NCBI GenBank assembly: GCA_947470105.1
Contig: CANISR010000001.1
Location: forward strand, 1-64,000
Length of the DNA: 64,000 nt
From: Fidelibacterota bacterium
Lineage (GTDB): Bacteria; Pseudomonadota; Alphaproteobacteria; Rhodospirillales; Rhodospirillaceae
Direction of reading: 5' to 3'
Made by a program: the position numbers and the translations under genes. This document shows positions 35,490 through 45,219 of the stretch, piece after piece (the first letter of the stretch is position 1; each line of letters begins with the position of its first letter). Under the pieces are notes generated by a model. That model saw only the letters and a list, made by a program, of their open reading frames with translations. It did not search any database and was not told the DNA's origin.

Positions 35490-36797
35490 CTACTTACCGA
35501 TACAGAAATCCCGGAACACCACGTCGAGGATTTCCTCCACGTCGATGCGTCCGGTGATGCGGCCAAGGGACCGGGCGGCGAGGCGCAAATCCTCCGCCGC
35601 CAGCTCCGACAACGGCGCAGCCAGGGCGCGGCCTAAAGCGACGACGCACTCCTCAAGCGCTGCGCGATGGCGGGCCCGGGTGAGTGGCGCCGCGCCCTGG
35701 GTATCCACTTTGCTTTTCACCAGGGCGGTGAGACTTGCCAGAAAACCCGCAAGTCCCGCGCCGGTCTTGGCGGAAATCACGTGACCTTGGACTTGGGCCG
35801 GGTCGAGCAGATCAGCCTTGTTGATCACCACCAGCGTATTGGCGTCGACCAGTGCTTCCGTCGCCGCATCGCGTGGCGCCGTGCCGTCGAACACCGCGAT
35901 CTTCACATCAGCGGTTTCCGCACGGGCCAAGGATCGGCGGATGCCTTCTTGTTCCACGTCGTCGGCGGCCTCACGCAAGCCTGCTGTATCGGCGAGTGTC
36001 ACGGCATAGCCACCGAGATTCAAATGAACCTCGATCACATCCCGCGTGGTGCCGGGACTGGCGGCGACGATGGCGGCGTCGCGTCCCGCCAGGGCATTGA
36101 GCAAACTCGACTTGCCGGCATTAGGCGGACCGATGATGGCCACAGCCAGACCTTCACGGATTTGTTCGCCGCGCCCGCCGTCATTGAGATGGCCTTCGAT
36201 TTCCGCCGCCAAGCCCCTGACGTCCGCCCACAGACGATCGGCCACGTCCTGCGGTAAATCCTCGTCGGGAAAATCGATCACGGTTTCCAGGTGCGCCAAG
36301 GCTTTGATCAACCGCGCGCGCCAGCCGTCGTAACGCTCTTTCAGTTCGCCGCTCATCTGGCGCAAAGCCTGGCGGGCCTGGGCGCTGGTTTCCGCATCGA
36401 CCAGGTCGGCGAGCGCCTCGGCCTGGGTGAGATCCATCTTGTCGTGTTCGAAGGCACGGCGGGTGAACTCGCCCGGCGCCGCCATGCGCAATCCGGGAAT
36501 GACGGCGAGAGCACCGAGCATTTCCGCGATCACGGCGCGGCCGCCGTGGATATGCAGCTCCGCCACATCCTCACCGGTGAAACTGTGGGGCGCCGGGAAC
36601 CACAGCAACAGACCGTGATCGATAACTTCGGCGTTGCGCGGATGCGTGAATGGCACGCGCGCCGCCGTACGCGGCGCCGGTAACCGGCATCCAAGACTCG
36701 CGATCGCGTCTCTGGTGTTCGCGCCCGAAACGCGGATGACGGCGATGCCGGCGCGCCCGGCGCCGGACGCCAGGGCAAAGATCGTCTGCGCCGTCAT
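35490..36797 (-). CDS. mnmE: tRNA modification GTPase MnmE (TrmE)
   Basis: The 435-residue GTPase partners MnmG. The N-terminal folate-binding domain includes [20 protein letters not shown] and [20 protein letters not shown]. The embedded G domain has [14 protein letters not shown] (P-loop), [11 protein letters not shown] and DTAGLREA. The protein ends in the conserved FCIGK whose cysteine is needed for function. Length is slightly below the Escherichia coli form (454). mnmE-mnmG adjacency is conserved; the DUF6489-like gene starts 15 bases before its ATG on the same strand. Confidence 0.96.
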   Translation of the reverse strand: MTAQTIFALASGAGRAGIAVIRVSGANTRDAIASLGCRLPAPRTAARVPFTHPRNAEVIDHGLLLWFPAPHSFTGEDVAELHIHGGRAVIAEMLGALAVIPGLRMAAPGEFTRRAFEHDKMDLTQAEALADLVDAETSAQARQALRQMSGELKERYDGWRARLIKALAHLETVIDFPDEDLPQDVADRLWADVRGLAAEIEGHLNDGGRGEQIREGLAVAIIGPPNAGKSSLLNALAGRDAAIVAASPGTTRDVIEVHLNLGGYAVTLADTAGLREAADDVEQEGIRRSLARAETADVKIAVFDGTAPRDAATEALVDANTLVVINKADLLDPAQVQGHVISAKTGAGLAGFLASLTALVKSKVDTQGAAPLTRARHRAALEECVVALGRALAAPLSELAAEDLRLAARSLGRITGRIDVEEILDVVFRDFCIGK

Positions 36798-36812
36798 CTC
36801 TCTACTTCAATT

Positions 36813-37052
36813 CTACTCGGACGTCTTGGCGCCGAACTGACCCCAGAACGCCTTCTGCATGTCCGCGACGCTGCCGGTCTGCAGCGGGAACAGCGCCTTG
36901 AAGGCGACCTCGGGATCGAGGCCCGCAGCCGCTTTCTCCATTTGCGCCAGCATCTGCGCCATCATGCTTTCCTGGATGGGCCGCACATCAGGCAGGCCAA
37001 AAAATGCGCGGGCTTCCTCGGGTGAGCACTCCACATCGATCGTTACTTTCAA
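36813..37052 (-). CDS. small conserved alphaproteobacterial protein (DUF6489-like)
   Basis: I place the start at a TTG at 37052 because GGGAGGA lies six bases upstream, giving 79 residues (KVTIDVECSPEEARAFFGLP). An ATG at 37067 is in frame but leaves no ribosome site. The product is a short acidic protein: an initial beta stretch, the motif CSPEEARAFFGLPDVRPIQE, then a Met-rich helix (MMAQMLAQMEKAAAG) and FKALFPLQTGSVADMQKAFW. This resembles a small family found next to mnmE in alphaproteobacteria; function unknown. It is the first gene of the mnmE-mnmG-rsmG-parAB run. Confidence 0.7.
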   Translation of the reverse strand: MKVTIDVECSPEEARAFFGLPDVRPIQESMMAQMLAQMEKAAAGLDPEVAFKALFPLQTGSVADMQKAFWGQFGAKTSE

Positions 37053-37167
37053 ATGCAATCCTCCCATGCCGGCACGGAGTCCTAATGCATCTAGGATTCC
37101 AGATGACGTCCGCCTAAGGTTAGGCGGTGATGCCGCGCGTGTCACGCACCACCGACGGCGAGTAGCG

Positions 37168-37653
37168 ATGCCCCAACTTTCCCTCCATTCCCCCATCGGC
37201 GACCTGACCGTCAGCGCGGAGGACGAGCATATCGTCGCTCTCGATTGGGGCTGGGGCCGCGACCAGGAGGAGACGCCGGTTCTGGTGCGCGCCCGGGCGC
37301 AGCTCGACGACTATTTCGACGGCAAGCTCAAAACCTTCGACCTGCCCTTGCGCCCCGATGGGTCTGCGTTTCACCAGGCGGTCTGGAAGATCATGACCGA
37401 GATCCCCTACGGCCAGGTGCTGACATATGGGGCAATTTCCGATCGCTTGAAGGCCAGTGCCCGGTCTGTGGGCACCGCCTGCGGCCGCAATCCGATCCCG
37501 GTTATCATCCCCTGCCACCGGGTCATCGGGGCCGCCGGCCTCGGCGGATATTCGGGCGACGGCGGCGTGGACACCAAAGTTGTCCTGCTGCGCCACGAGG
37601 GCTACGCGTTGGATCCCAAGCTTCCACTTTTTGAATCTTTAGAGCGAGGATAA
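37168..37653 (+). CDS. methylated-DNA-[protein]-cysteine S-methyltransferase
   Basis: This 161-residue protein removes alkyl groups from O6-methylguanine by suicidal transfer to a cysteine. The acceptor is Cys116 in VIIPCHRVIG, after the DNA-binding helix region FHQAVWKIMTEIPYGQVLTYG and the SVGTACGRNPIP motif. It is the short Ogt type without an Ada regulatory domain. The ATG at 37168 follows a divergent region with the DUF6489-like gene; qor follows four bases after its stop. Confidence 0.93.
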   Translation: MPQLSLHSPIGDLTVSAEDEHIVALDWGWGRDQEETPVLVRARAQLDDYFDGKLKTFDLPLRPDGSAFHQAVWKIMTEIPYGQVLTYGAISDRLKASARSVGTACGRNPIPVIIPCHRVIGAAGLGGYSGDGGVDTKVVLLRHEGYALDPKLPLFESLERG

Positions 37654-37657
37654 CGGT

Positions 37658-38653
37658 GTGACCAAAGCAATTGTCGTGAGAAGCAACGGCGGGCCCGAAG
37701 TGCTGCGCCTCGAAGACATTACCGTGGGCAATCCCGGCCCCGGCGAGATCAAAATCCGCCAGGGCGCCGTCGGCGTAAATTTCATCGATACCTATTTCCG
37801 CACCGGCCTGTACAAGGCCGCCCCTGCCGCTGGATTTCCGGCGGGTGTTTTCATTCCCGGCCAGGAAGGCGTAGGTGTGGTGGAAGAGGTCGGCGCCGGC
37901 GTCACCGATCTCAAGGCCGGCGACCGTGTCGCCTATGGCAACGGTCCCACCGGCGCCTACGCCGAGAGCCGTCTGATTCCCGCCGCCAGCGTCGTCAAAG
38001 TGCCGGGCGGCCTCAAGGACGAGCAAGTCGCCGGCATGATGCTGCGCGGCCTGACGGTGTGGTACCTGATCCGCGCGTTGCATGTGTTGAAGCCCGGTGA
38101 GACCGTGCTGTTTCACGCCGCGGCCGGCGGCGTCGGGTTGATCTTCTGCCAGTGGGCCAAACATCTCGGCGCCACTGTCATCGGCACCGTGGGCACCGAG
38201 GAGAAGGCCGTCCTGGCAAAAGCCGCGGGCTGTCACCACACCATTCTCTATAAACAGGAAGATTGGGTGGCCAAGGTGAAAGAGCTCACCGGCGGCAACG
38301 GCGTGGCGGTCGCTTATGACGGCGTCGGCAAAGACACCTTCTCAGGTTCCCTCGACTGTCTGGCGCGGCGCGGCATCATGTGCACCTTCGGCAACGCATC
38401 GGGCCCGGTGCCGGCCATGGAGCCTGCGATCCTGGCCGCCAAGGGCTCACTCTTCCTGACCCGCCCGCGCCTCGGTGACTATATCGCCCAGCGCGAGGAG
38501 CATGTTCGCGCGGCGGATGAACTTTTTGATGTGGTGACAAAGGGCATCGTCAAAATCGATGTGGGCCAGTCCTACCCTCTCGCCCAGGCCGGCCAGGCCC
38601 ACAGCGATCTGGAATCACGCAAGACCACGGGATCCACCATCCTCGTGATCTGA
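37658..38653 (+). CDS. NADPH:quinone oxidoreductase, zinc-independent MDR family (Qor-like)
   Basis: The 331-residue cytoplasmic enzyme reduces quinones with NADPH. The N-terminus (SNGGPEVLRLEDITVG, VGVNFIDTYFRTGLY) and the nucleotide-binding turn ETVLFHAAAGGVGLIFCQWA fit the quinone oxidoreductase group, and zinc-ligand cysteines of alcohol dehydrogenases are absent. The GTG start is four bases from the end of the methyltransferase, with GCGAGGATAA as the ribosome site. A bidirectional terminator separates it from rho. Confidence 0.92.
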   Translation: MTKAIVVRSNGGPEVLRLEDITVGNPGPGEIKIRQGAVGVNFIDTYFRTGLYKAAPAAGFPAGVFIPGQEGVGVVEEVGAGVTDLKAGDRVAYGNGPTGAYAESRLIPAASVVKVPGGLKDEQVAGMMLRGLTVWYLIRALHVLKPGETVLFHAAAGGVGLIFCQWAKHLGATVIGTVGTEEKAVLAKAAGCHHTILYKQEDWVAKVKELTGGNGVAVAYDGVGKDTFSGSLDCLARRGIMCTFGNASGPVPAMEPAILAAKGSLFLTRPRLGDYIAQREEHVRAADELFDVVTKGIVKIDVGQSYPLAQAGQAHSDLESRKTTGSTILVI

Positions 38654-38673
38654 GAATAGATGGAGCTGAAAGC

Positions 38674-38708
38674 AAAAGGGCGGGTCCCACAGGAGCCCGC
38701 CCTTTTTC
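38674..38708. terminator. bidirectional intrinsic terminator between the quinone reductase gene and rho
   Basis: AAAGGGCGGG (38675-38684) pairs with CCCGCCCTTT (38696-38705). The plus direction ends in TTTTTC, the minus direction in TTTTGCTTT. It serves both convergent genes. Confidence 0.92.
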
Positions 38709-38727
38709 ACGTTCAGCTTCCGCAGAC

Positions 38728-39990
<1,263 letters not shown>

Positions 39991-40670
39991 ATGATTCAAA
40001 ATCTTTGTGGTGGGGAGTGTCTGGGAAATTCAACAGCACAAAAGCTGCTGCGACGAACCGAAGGCCCGATGAAGAAAAAAGCTGGAGAGGATCGGCCGGA
40101 AGGAGAAAAGTCAGTCAACACATCTGGGAGGGGCGGGCGCCCCGGATCTGACGTCATCAGCGATACCCGAGGTCCGATTTTAAGTCAATTCCCATCGCAT
40201 TGCCGGCCTCCTTGGAACGGTCACGTTGGAAGTTATCCCGGCTTCTCTTTACCTCCCTAAAAAGATTCTTTCTGGTGGGGGTAGGTAGTTGGTCCTGTGA
40301 GTCACAGGGATTATTTGCTGGCGGCATATTCTCCCCAAAGTAGGCTTTTTCCCGGGGCGCTGGAGTGCGGGCCTGTGAACTGCGGGGAGAACCCGCGCCA
40401 ACGTCATCACCTAAAGCCGCGGCGCGGAAGATCTGGCCCGGGAAAACCCGGGGCGTGGCCCGGCCGGCAGCCATGATTACCGGGATTCACCTATGCGGCG
40501 CGGTCCTATCCACACGCTGGAAAGAAAAGGATAGAATCTGCGTCTGGGACCATGGATTTGGGGCGGGTCCTCGAAAAGCAGAGTCATCCCCATGATTCCA
40601 AAGTTGTCCCATGAGGTCGCCAAGTGTGTTTTGGGGTGGCCTTTCCCGTGTTCCGAGCCTAGCTGAGAGC
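39991..40670. other. candidate chromosomal replication origin (oriC) region
   Basis: No convincing gene lies in these 680 bases. The gene arrangement matches the Caulobacter origin: a leftward block with rho on one side and the PSRP-maf-aroE-coaE-dnaQ run rightward on the other. It has seven GANTC sites (39993, 40264, 40299, 40484, 40534, 40581, 40594), about three times what I would expect by composition. One DnaA-box-like CTATCCACA lies at 40506-40514 (8/9) and a weaker TCATCCCCA at 40584. A 15-bp palindrome CCTGTGAGTCACAGG lies at 40294-40308, and A/T-richer stretches at 40246-40271. I do not see the cluster of perfect DnaA boxes that would make it certain. Confidence 0.5.
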
Positions 40671-41507
40671 ATGCAGCAGCCCATTTATAACCTTCACCTC
40701 GTGTCCGATTCGTCCGGCGAGACCGTCACCAACATCGCGCGCGCTTGCCTGGTGCAGTACGGCGACGTCCATGTCACCGAGCATTACTGGTGGTTGGTGC
40801 GCACCGCCGGTCAGATGAACCGGGTCATCGACGGCATAAAGTCGGCTCCCGGACTGGTTGTCTTCACCCTGCTGGACGGTAAGGTGCGTGCACTCCTGGA
40901 GGCGGCCTGCCGGGACCTGAAGATGCCCTATATCTCGGCCATGGACCCGGTGATGCAGGCGTTTTCGCGCTTCTTCGGCCGGCAAGCGGTGGGTGAGGTG
41001 GGCAAACAGCACGTCCTCGATGACGGCTACTTCCAGCGCATCGACGCCATGCAGTTCACGGTCCAGCACGACGATGGCCAGTCGCTGGCCACCATGGTTG
41101 AAGCAGACATTATCCTGGTAGGGGTGTCCCGGACCTCCAAAACTCCCACCGGCATGTATATCGCCAACCGCGGCCTCAAGGTGGGCAACATCCCGCTGGT
41201 TCCGGGGTTCGTGGTGCCCGACGAGATCATCGCAGCACCCCGGCCGCTGTTCGTGGGCCTGACCCGCGAACCGAAAAGCCTCACCGATATCCGGCAAAGC
41301 CGCCTGCGCATCATGAATGACACCCGCGGCGAGGGTTACGCCGACATCGAGAAGGTGAAAGAGGAAATTGCCGACTCCCGCCGGTTGTTTGCCAAGCACG
41401 ACTGGCCGGTGATCGACGTCACCCGCCGCTCCATCGAGGAAACCGCCGCCACCATCATCCAGCTCTATAACCAGCGCCACGCGTCGACGGCGACGCTGGG
41501 CCTATGA
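40671..41507 (+). CDS. pyruvate, phosphate dikinase / PEP synthase regulatory protein (PSRP, DUF299)
   Basis: The 278-residue bifunctional kinase/phosphotransferase inactivates and reactivates pyruvate-phosphate dikinase or PEP synthase by threonine phosphorylation. The family start is IYNLHLVSDSSGETVTNIAR, and the nucleotide-binding loop is GVSRTSKTPTGMYIANRG. The C-terminus has DVTRRSIEETAATIIQLY. In Caulobacter and Rickettsia this gene is the first one beyond the origin. It is coupled to maf through ATGA. Confidence 0.92.
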   Translation: MQQPIYNLHLVSDSSGETVTNIARACLVQYGDVHVTEHYWWLVRTAGQMNRVIDGIKSAPGLVVFTLLDGKVRALLEAACRDLKMPYISAMDPVMQAFSRFFGRQAVGEVGKQHVLDDGYFQRIDAMQFTVQHDDGQSLATMVEADIILVGVSRTSKTPTGMYIANRGLKVGNIPLVPGFVVPDEIIAAPRPLFVGLTREPKSLTDIRQSRLRIMNDTRGEGYADIEKVKEEIADSRRLFAKHDWPVIDVTRRSIEETAATIIQLYNQRHASTATLGL

Positions 41508-42115
41508 CACCTGTGTCCGCCCGCACCGTCGTGTTGGCCTCGGCGAGCAAGAGCCGGGCTCAACTGCTCACCGACGCCGGTCTGAAATTCGACGTGGTCC
41601 CCGCCCATGCGGACGAGGACGCGGTCAAAGCCGCCCTCAAAGCTGAGGGCGCCACGGCGGTTCAATGCGCCGAGGCCCTGGCGGAGATCAAAGCCGTACA
41701 GGTGTCACAGCGTCTGCCGGAATGCTTGGTGATCGGCGCCGACCAGATGCTCGAGTGCGACGGTGTGTGGTTCGACAAGCCGGCCGATCTCAATGGCGCG
41801 CGCGCCCACCTCACGGCCATGCGCGCAAAAACCCATGTGCTGCCGACGGCGGTGGCGGTGGTGCTGGGCGGCCAGGTGATCTGGCACCACAGCGCCAGCC
41901 CGCGGCTCACCATGCGCGATTTCAGTGATGCTTTTATCGAACACTACATTGCCAATACCGGCCCCCGGGTCTTGAGTTCGGTGGGCGCCTATCAGCTTGA
42001 AGGCTGGGGCGTGCAATTGTTCGACCGCATCGAGGGAGAGTTTTCCACCATCCTCGGCCTGCCGCTGCTGCCTTTGCTGGCGTTCCTTCGCGAACATCAC
42101 GTCGTGATGAAATGA
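41504..42115 (+). CDS. maf: Maf family nucleotide pyrophosphatase
   Basis: Maf proteins are house-cleaning nucleotide pyrophosphatases that hydrolyse non-canonical or dTTP/UTP-type nucleotides. The 203-residue protein has the N-terminal ASASKSRAQLLTDAGLKFDV, the ADQMLECDGVWFDKP motif with the acidic catalytic region, and SVGAYQLEGWGVQLFDRIEG. The dTTP/UTP or other preference cannot be decided. It overlaps PSRP and aroE by four bases each. Confidence 0.88.
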   Translation: MTPVSARTVVLASASKSRAQLLTDAGLKFDVVPAHADEDAVKAALKAEGATAVQCAEALAEIKAVQVSQRLPECLVIGADQMLECDGVWFDKPADLNGARAHLTAMRAKTHVLPTAVAVVLGGQVIWHHSASPRLTMRDFSDAFIEHYIANTGPRVLSSVGAYQLEGWGVQLFDRIEGEFSTILGLPLLPLLAFLREHHVVMK

Positions 42116-42939
42116 CCGCCAAGCGCGCCGGCGTCATGGGCTGGCCGGTGGCGCATTCCAGATCGCCGCGGCTCCATGGCTATTGGCTGAAGCACTACAG
42201 TATAGACGGCAGCTATGTGCATCTTCCTGTGGCGCCCAGTGATCTGGCCGATGCCTTATCTCACTTGGAGGCGAATGGTTTTGCCGGCGTCAACCTGACG
42301 GTGCCTCACAAGGAGGCGGCGCTCTCTCTCGTCGACGAAGTGAGCCCCCAGGCGGCGCGCATCGGTGCGATCAACACTATTTTCGTCAACAACGGACGGC
42401 TCACGGGCACGAATACCGACGCTTACGGATTTATGGCCGCCCTCAAAGACAGTGCTCCGGCCTATGACCCGACGGCCCGTCCCGCAGTGGTGATCGGGGC
42501 CGGCGGTGCTGCGCGCGCCGTTTGTTTCGCACTCCAGGACGCCGGCTGCCCCGACATTCGTCTGGTGAACCGGACCCTCTCCCGGGCTCAAGCATTGGCG
42601 CGTGATTTCGGCAAGCCGGTGGCGGCGCACGATTGGGACAGGCGGAACCAAAGCCTTTCCGACGCAGGTCTGGTGGTGAACTGCACCACGATGGGCATGA
42701 CCGGCCAGGCGCCGCTGGACCTCGACCTTGCGCTTTTACCGGCGTCGGCCGTGGTCAACGACATTGTCTACACACCGCTGGACACGCCGTTATTGGCAAC
42801 AGCGCGCGCCCGCGGTCATGGGGTGGTCGATGGGCTCGGCATGCTGCTTTACCAGGCCCAGGCGGGATTCGAAGGCTGGTTCGGCGTGAAGCCGGCGGTG
42901 ACGCCTGCACTCCGCGCCCATGTTCTGGGCGCCCCGTGA
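42112..42939 (+). CDS. aroE: shikimate dehydrogenase (NADP+)
   Basis: AroE reduces 3-dehydroshikimate in aromatic amino-acid synthesis. The 275 residues carry the substrate motif PVAHSRSPRLHGYWLK, the catalytic lysine region GVNLTVPHKEAAL, the NADP loop VIGAGGAARAVCFAL followed by VNRTLSRAQALARDF, and a C-terminal GLGMLLYQAQAGFEGWFG. It overlaps maf and coaE by four bases, so PSRP-maf-aroE-coaE-dnaQ reads as one coupled operon. Confidence 0.95.
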   Translation: MTAKRAGVMGWPVAHSRSPRLHGYWLKHYSIDGSYVHLPVAPSDLADALSHLEANGFAGVNLTVPHKEAALSLVDEVSPQAARIGAINTIFVNNGRLTGTNTDAYGFMAALKDSAPAYDPTARPAVVIGAGGAARAVCFALQDAGCPDIRLVNRTLSRAQALARDFGKPVAAHDWDRRNQSLSDAGLVVNCTTMGMTGQAPLDLDLALLPASAVVNDIVYTPLDTPLLATARARGHGVVDGLGMLLYQAQAGFEGWFGVKPAVTPALRAHVLGAP

Positions 42940-43595
42940 GCCGGCGTCGCCTCCGCAAGCGGCGGACACTCGACCGGCCCATCACCTTGGGACTCACCGG
43001 CTCCATGGCCATGGGCAAATCCACCGCCGCCGCGCTTCTGCGCCGGCTTGGGCTGCGGGTGTTCGACGCTGACGCGGCTGTTCATAAGCTGCTCGGCCCA
43101 AAAGGCGCCGCCCTGGGCCCGTTAGCGGCGCGGTTCCCAGGCCTGGTCGGCGCTGCGGGCGTCGATCGCAAAAAAATGGGCGCGCTGGTGTTCGCTGATC
43201 CCAAGGCGCTCCAAGCTCTGGAAGGCATTCTTCATCCCCTTGTTCACGACGCCCGCGGGGCCTTCATCCGCAGCGCGGCGCTGCAACGTGTGCCGGTGGT
43301 GGCGCTCGATGTACCGCTGTTATTCGAGGGCAAATATCACCAGGACTACGATCTGGTGGCGGTGGTCACCGCGCCGGGATTTCTGCAAACACAGCGGGCA
43401 TTGCGGCGGCCGGGCATGACCGTGGGCAAGCTCAAGGGCGTGTTGGCGCGCCAGATGAGCGATGTTCAGAAACGCGCCCGCGCCGACGCGATCATTCCCA
43501 CCGGTCTTGGCAAACGGGAAACCTTGCGCCACTTGAAGCAAGTGCTCAAAGTGGCTCGGCGTGAAAAAAGCGAAGCGGAAGAGAGTAAGGCCTAA
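42936..43595 (+). CDS. coaE: dephospho-CoA kinase
   Basis: CoaE phosphorylates dephospho-CoA in the last step of coenzyme A synthesis. The GTG at 42936 overlaps the aroE stop and gives 219 residues; the P-loop GLTGSMAMGKSTAAALL starts at about residue 19. Other landmarks are VFDADAAVHKLLGPKG, ILHPLVHDARGAF and LDVPLLFEG. The basic start (MSRRRLRKRRTLDR) is longer than usual. The stop shares a base with the dnaQ ATG. Confidence 0.93.
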   Translation: MSRRRLRKRRTLDRPITLGLTGSMAMGKSTAAALLRRLGLRVFDADAAVHKLLGPKGAALGPLAARFPGLVGAAGVDRKKMGALVFADPKALQALEGILHPLVHDARGAFIRSAALQRVPVVALDVPLLFEGKYHQDYDLVAVVTAPGFLQTQRALRRPGMTVGKLKGVLARQMSDVQKRARADAIIPTGLGKRETLRHLKQVLKVARREKSEAEESKA

Positions 43596-44284
43596 TGCGC
43601 GAAATCATCCTCGACACGGAAACCACGGGCCTCAGTCCGGTCGACAACCGGGTGGTGGAAATCGGCTGTATCGAACTGGTGAACCACGTGGCCACCGGCC
43701 GGGAATTTCACGCCTACCTCAATCCCGAACGCGATATGCCGGCGGAAGCCGAAGCGGTCCATGGCCTGTCGGCGGAATTCCTGAGCGATAAGCCGTTGTT
43801 CGCGGCAATCGTGGATGACTTCCTCGCCTTCCTCGGCGACGCGCCGGTGGTGGCCCACAACGCCGGCTTCGACATGGGCTTTATCAATGCGGAATTGCGC
43901 CGGGTTAACCGGGCGCCGCTGCTGTCGGACCGCGCCATCGATACGGTGCTGCTGGCGCGGCGGAAATTCCCCGGCGCTCAGGCCAGTCTCGACGCCCTCT
44001 GCCGCCGGTTTCAGATCGACACGTCGGCGCGCACCAAGCACGGCGCTCTGCTGGACGCCCAATTGCTGGCGCAGGTTTACCTGGAACTTATCGGCGGACG
44101 AGAGCCGGGCCTGGCGTTGGCGGTTTCCGAAACCATCACGGTGTCAGTCACCGCGGTGGAGCGCACCATGCGCGAACCGCGGCCCCACGGGCCTTCGCCC
44201 GAGGAGCTGGCGGCCCACGCCACCTTCATCGCGACCATCAAGAACGCCTTGTGGTCGCGGGCCGACGAAACTGTCGTAAATTGA
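43595..44284 (+). CDS. dnaQ: DNA polymerase III epsilon subunit (proofreading exonuclease)
   Basis: The 229-residue DEDDh exonuclease proofreads replication. Exo I is IILDTETTGLSPVDNRVVEI, Exo II lies in VVAHNAGFDMGFINAEL, and Exo III includes TKHGALLDAQLLAQVYLEL. It ends with a basic/Pro-containing tail that may bind the alpha subunit. It is the last gene in the maf-aroE-coaE-dnaQ run and is convergent with secB, whose stop begins the base after its own. Confidence 0.95.
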   Translation: MREIILDTETTGLSPVDNRVVEIGCIELVNHVATGREFHAYLNPERDMPAEAEAVHGLSAEFLSDKPLFAAIVDDFLAFLGDAPVVAHNAGFDMGFINAELRRVNRAPLLSDRAIDTVLLARRKFPGAQASLDALCRRFQIDTSARTKHGALLDAQLLAQVYLELIGGREPGLALAVSETITVSVTAVERTMREPRPHGPSPEELAAHATFIATIKNALWSRADETVVN

Positions 44285-44836
44285 TTAGTGAACCGCCGGC
44301 TGCGGCGGGGCGCTGTCCGGAGCGGGGTTGGCGGTCGGGTCGCCGAACTTCTTACGGTACATGTCGGCGAAATCGAACACCTGCAGCATGAGCGGCGGGA
44401 AGCCGCCGTTGCCGGTGATGTCCGCCACAAGCTGGCGTACGAACGGGAAAAGCTGGCGCGGAACTTCAATCATCAGAATGGGATGGACGTGTTCTTCCGC
44501 CACCATCTGGGTGTTGACCTCAACCACGGCGCCGTAGGCCAGCTCCAGGATGAAAGCCTTCTTCCCCGTCACCACGGCTTCCAGCTGCACGCTGAGAGTC
44601 ACTTCAAAACTGGACCCCGACAGGTGGCGCACGACGGTGTCGAGGCCGATGGGGATTTCAGGGGCTTCGGTCCGCAAAACGGCGAAAATGTCCGGCGCGT
44701 GGGGCGTTTCAAAGGACAGGTCCTTGATGTACTGGCCCATGATCCGCAACGGCGACGGCGGCGGATTGTCGAGCTGCAGGGGCTCGGATCCAGCGGGCGG
44801 GGTATCGGAGGGCGGGGGTACGGACGTGTCGCTCAT
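44285..44836 (-). CDS. secB: protein-export chaperone SecB
   Basis: SecB keeps preproteins unfolded and delivers them to SecA. The 183-residue protein has acidic/Pro-rich ends around a conserved core: QYIKDLSFETPHAPDIFAVL, FEVTLSVQLEAVV, FILELAYGAVV, HPILMIEVPRQLFPFVRQLV and GNGGFPPLMLQ. The Pro-rich tails (SDTSVPPPSDTPPAG and DPTANPAPDSAPPQPA) are longer than in Escherichia coli SecB. It is divergent from the Tim44-like gene across a 383-base gap. Confidence 0.95.
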   Translation of the reverse strand: MSDTSVPPPSDTPPAGSEPLQLDNPPPSPLRIMGQYIKDLSFETPHAPDIFAVLRTEAPEIPIGLDTVVRHLSGSSFEVTLSVQLEAVVTGKKAFILELAYGAVVEVNTQMVAEEHVHPILMIEVPRQLFPFVRQLVADITGNGGFPPLMLQVFDFADMYRKKFGDPTANPAPDSAPPQPAVH

Positions 44837-45219
44837 CGGGCAATCTCCAGGAGGGCGCGCTTGGTCTAACGCCCATAATCTTAAGCAGGGCGCTGCGAAC
44901 TAACATGCTTCGGGCTCTGTAAACAAGGAGAGCTCAGCACCAAAGGCGGATTGGTGGCCGCCCGCCTCGCGCGCGAGGCGAAGGCGGGTTCACTTGCCCT
45001 TTGCGCGCCGAGCGCCTATTTTTTCTTAAATAAGTGCTGGATTTGAGCCGGCCGCGCGGAAAACCGTGTGAAAAACGCCCGTCAGTCCCCATATTGGGGT
45101 TAGACTTATCCACCGCCGACGCATCGGAGTTCCGGGCGCAAGCGGTTCTTCGGGAAACGATCCCGTACCTAAGATTTCATAACCTGGGCTTGTGGCCCTC
45201 TCGATAGGCGATCCGGACG
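44837..45219. other. divergent promoter region between secB and the Tim44-like gene
   Basis: No coding frame is convincing. It holds an 18-bp perfect palindrome CGCCTCGCGCGCGAGGCG (44963-44980), a five-base hairpin CCCCATATTGGGG (45086-45098), an A/T-rich patch at 45017-45037, and one DnaA-box-like TTATCCACC (45105-45113). It has no GANTC site, unlike the candidate origin at 40 kb. Promoters for secB (minus) and the Tim44-like gene (plus) should lie here. Confidence 0.45.

Noticed and set aside
45105-45113. DnaA-box-like TTATCCACC near secB considered as evidence for a second origin
   Set aside because: Single site, no GANTC enrichment, and gene directions do not flip here as they do at 40 kb.
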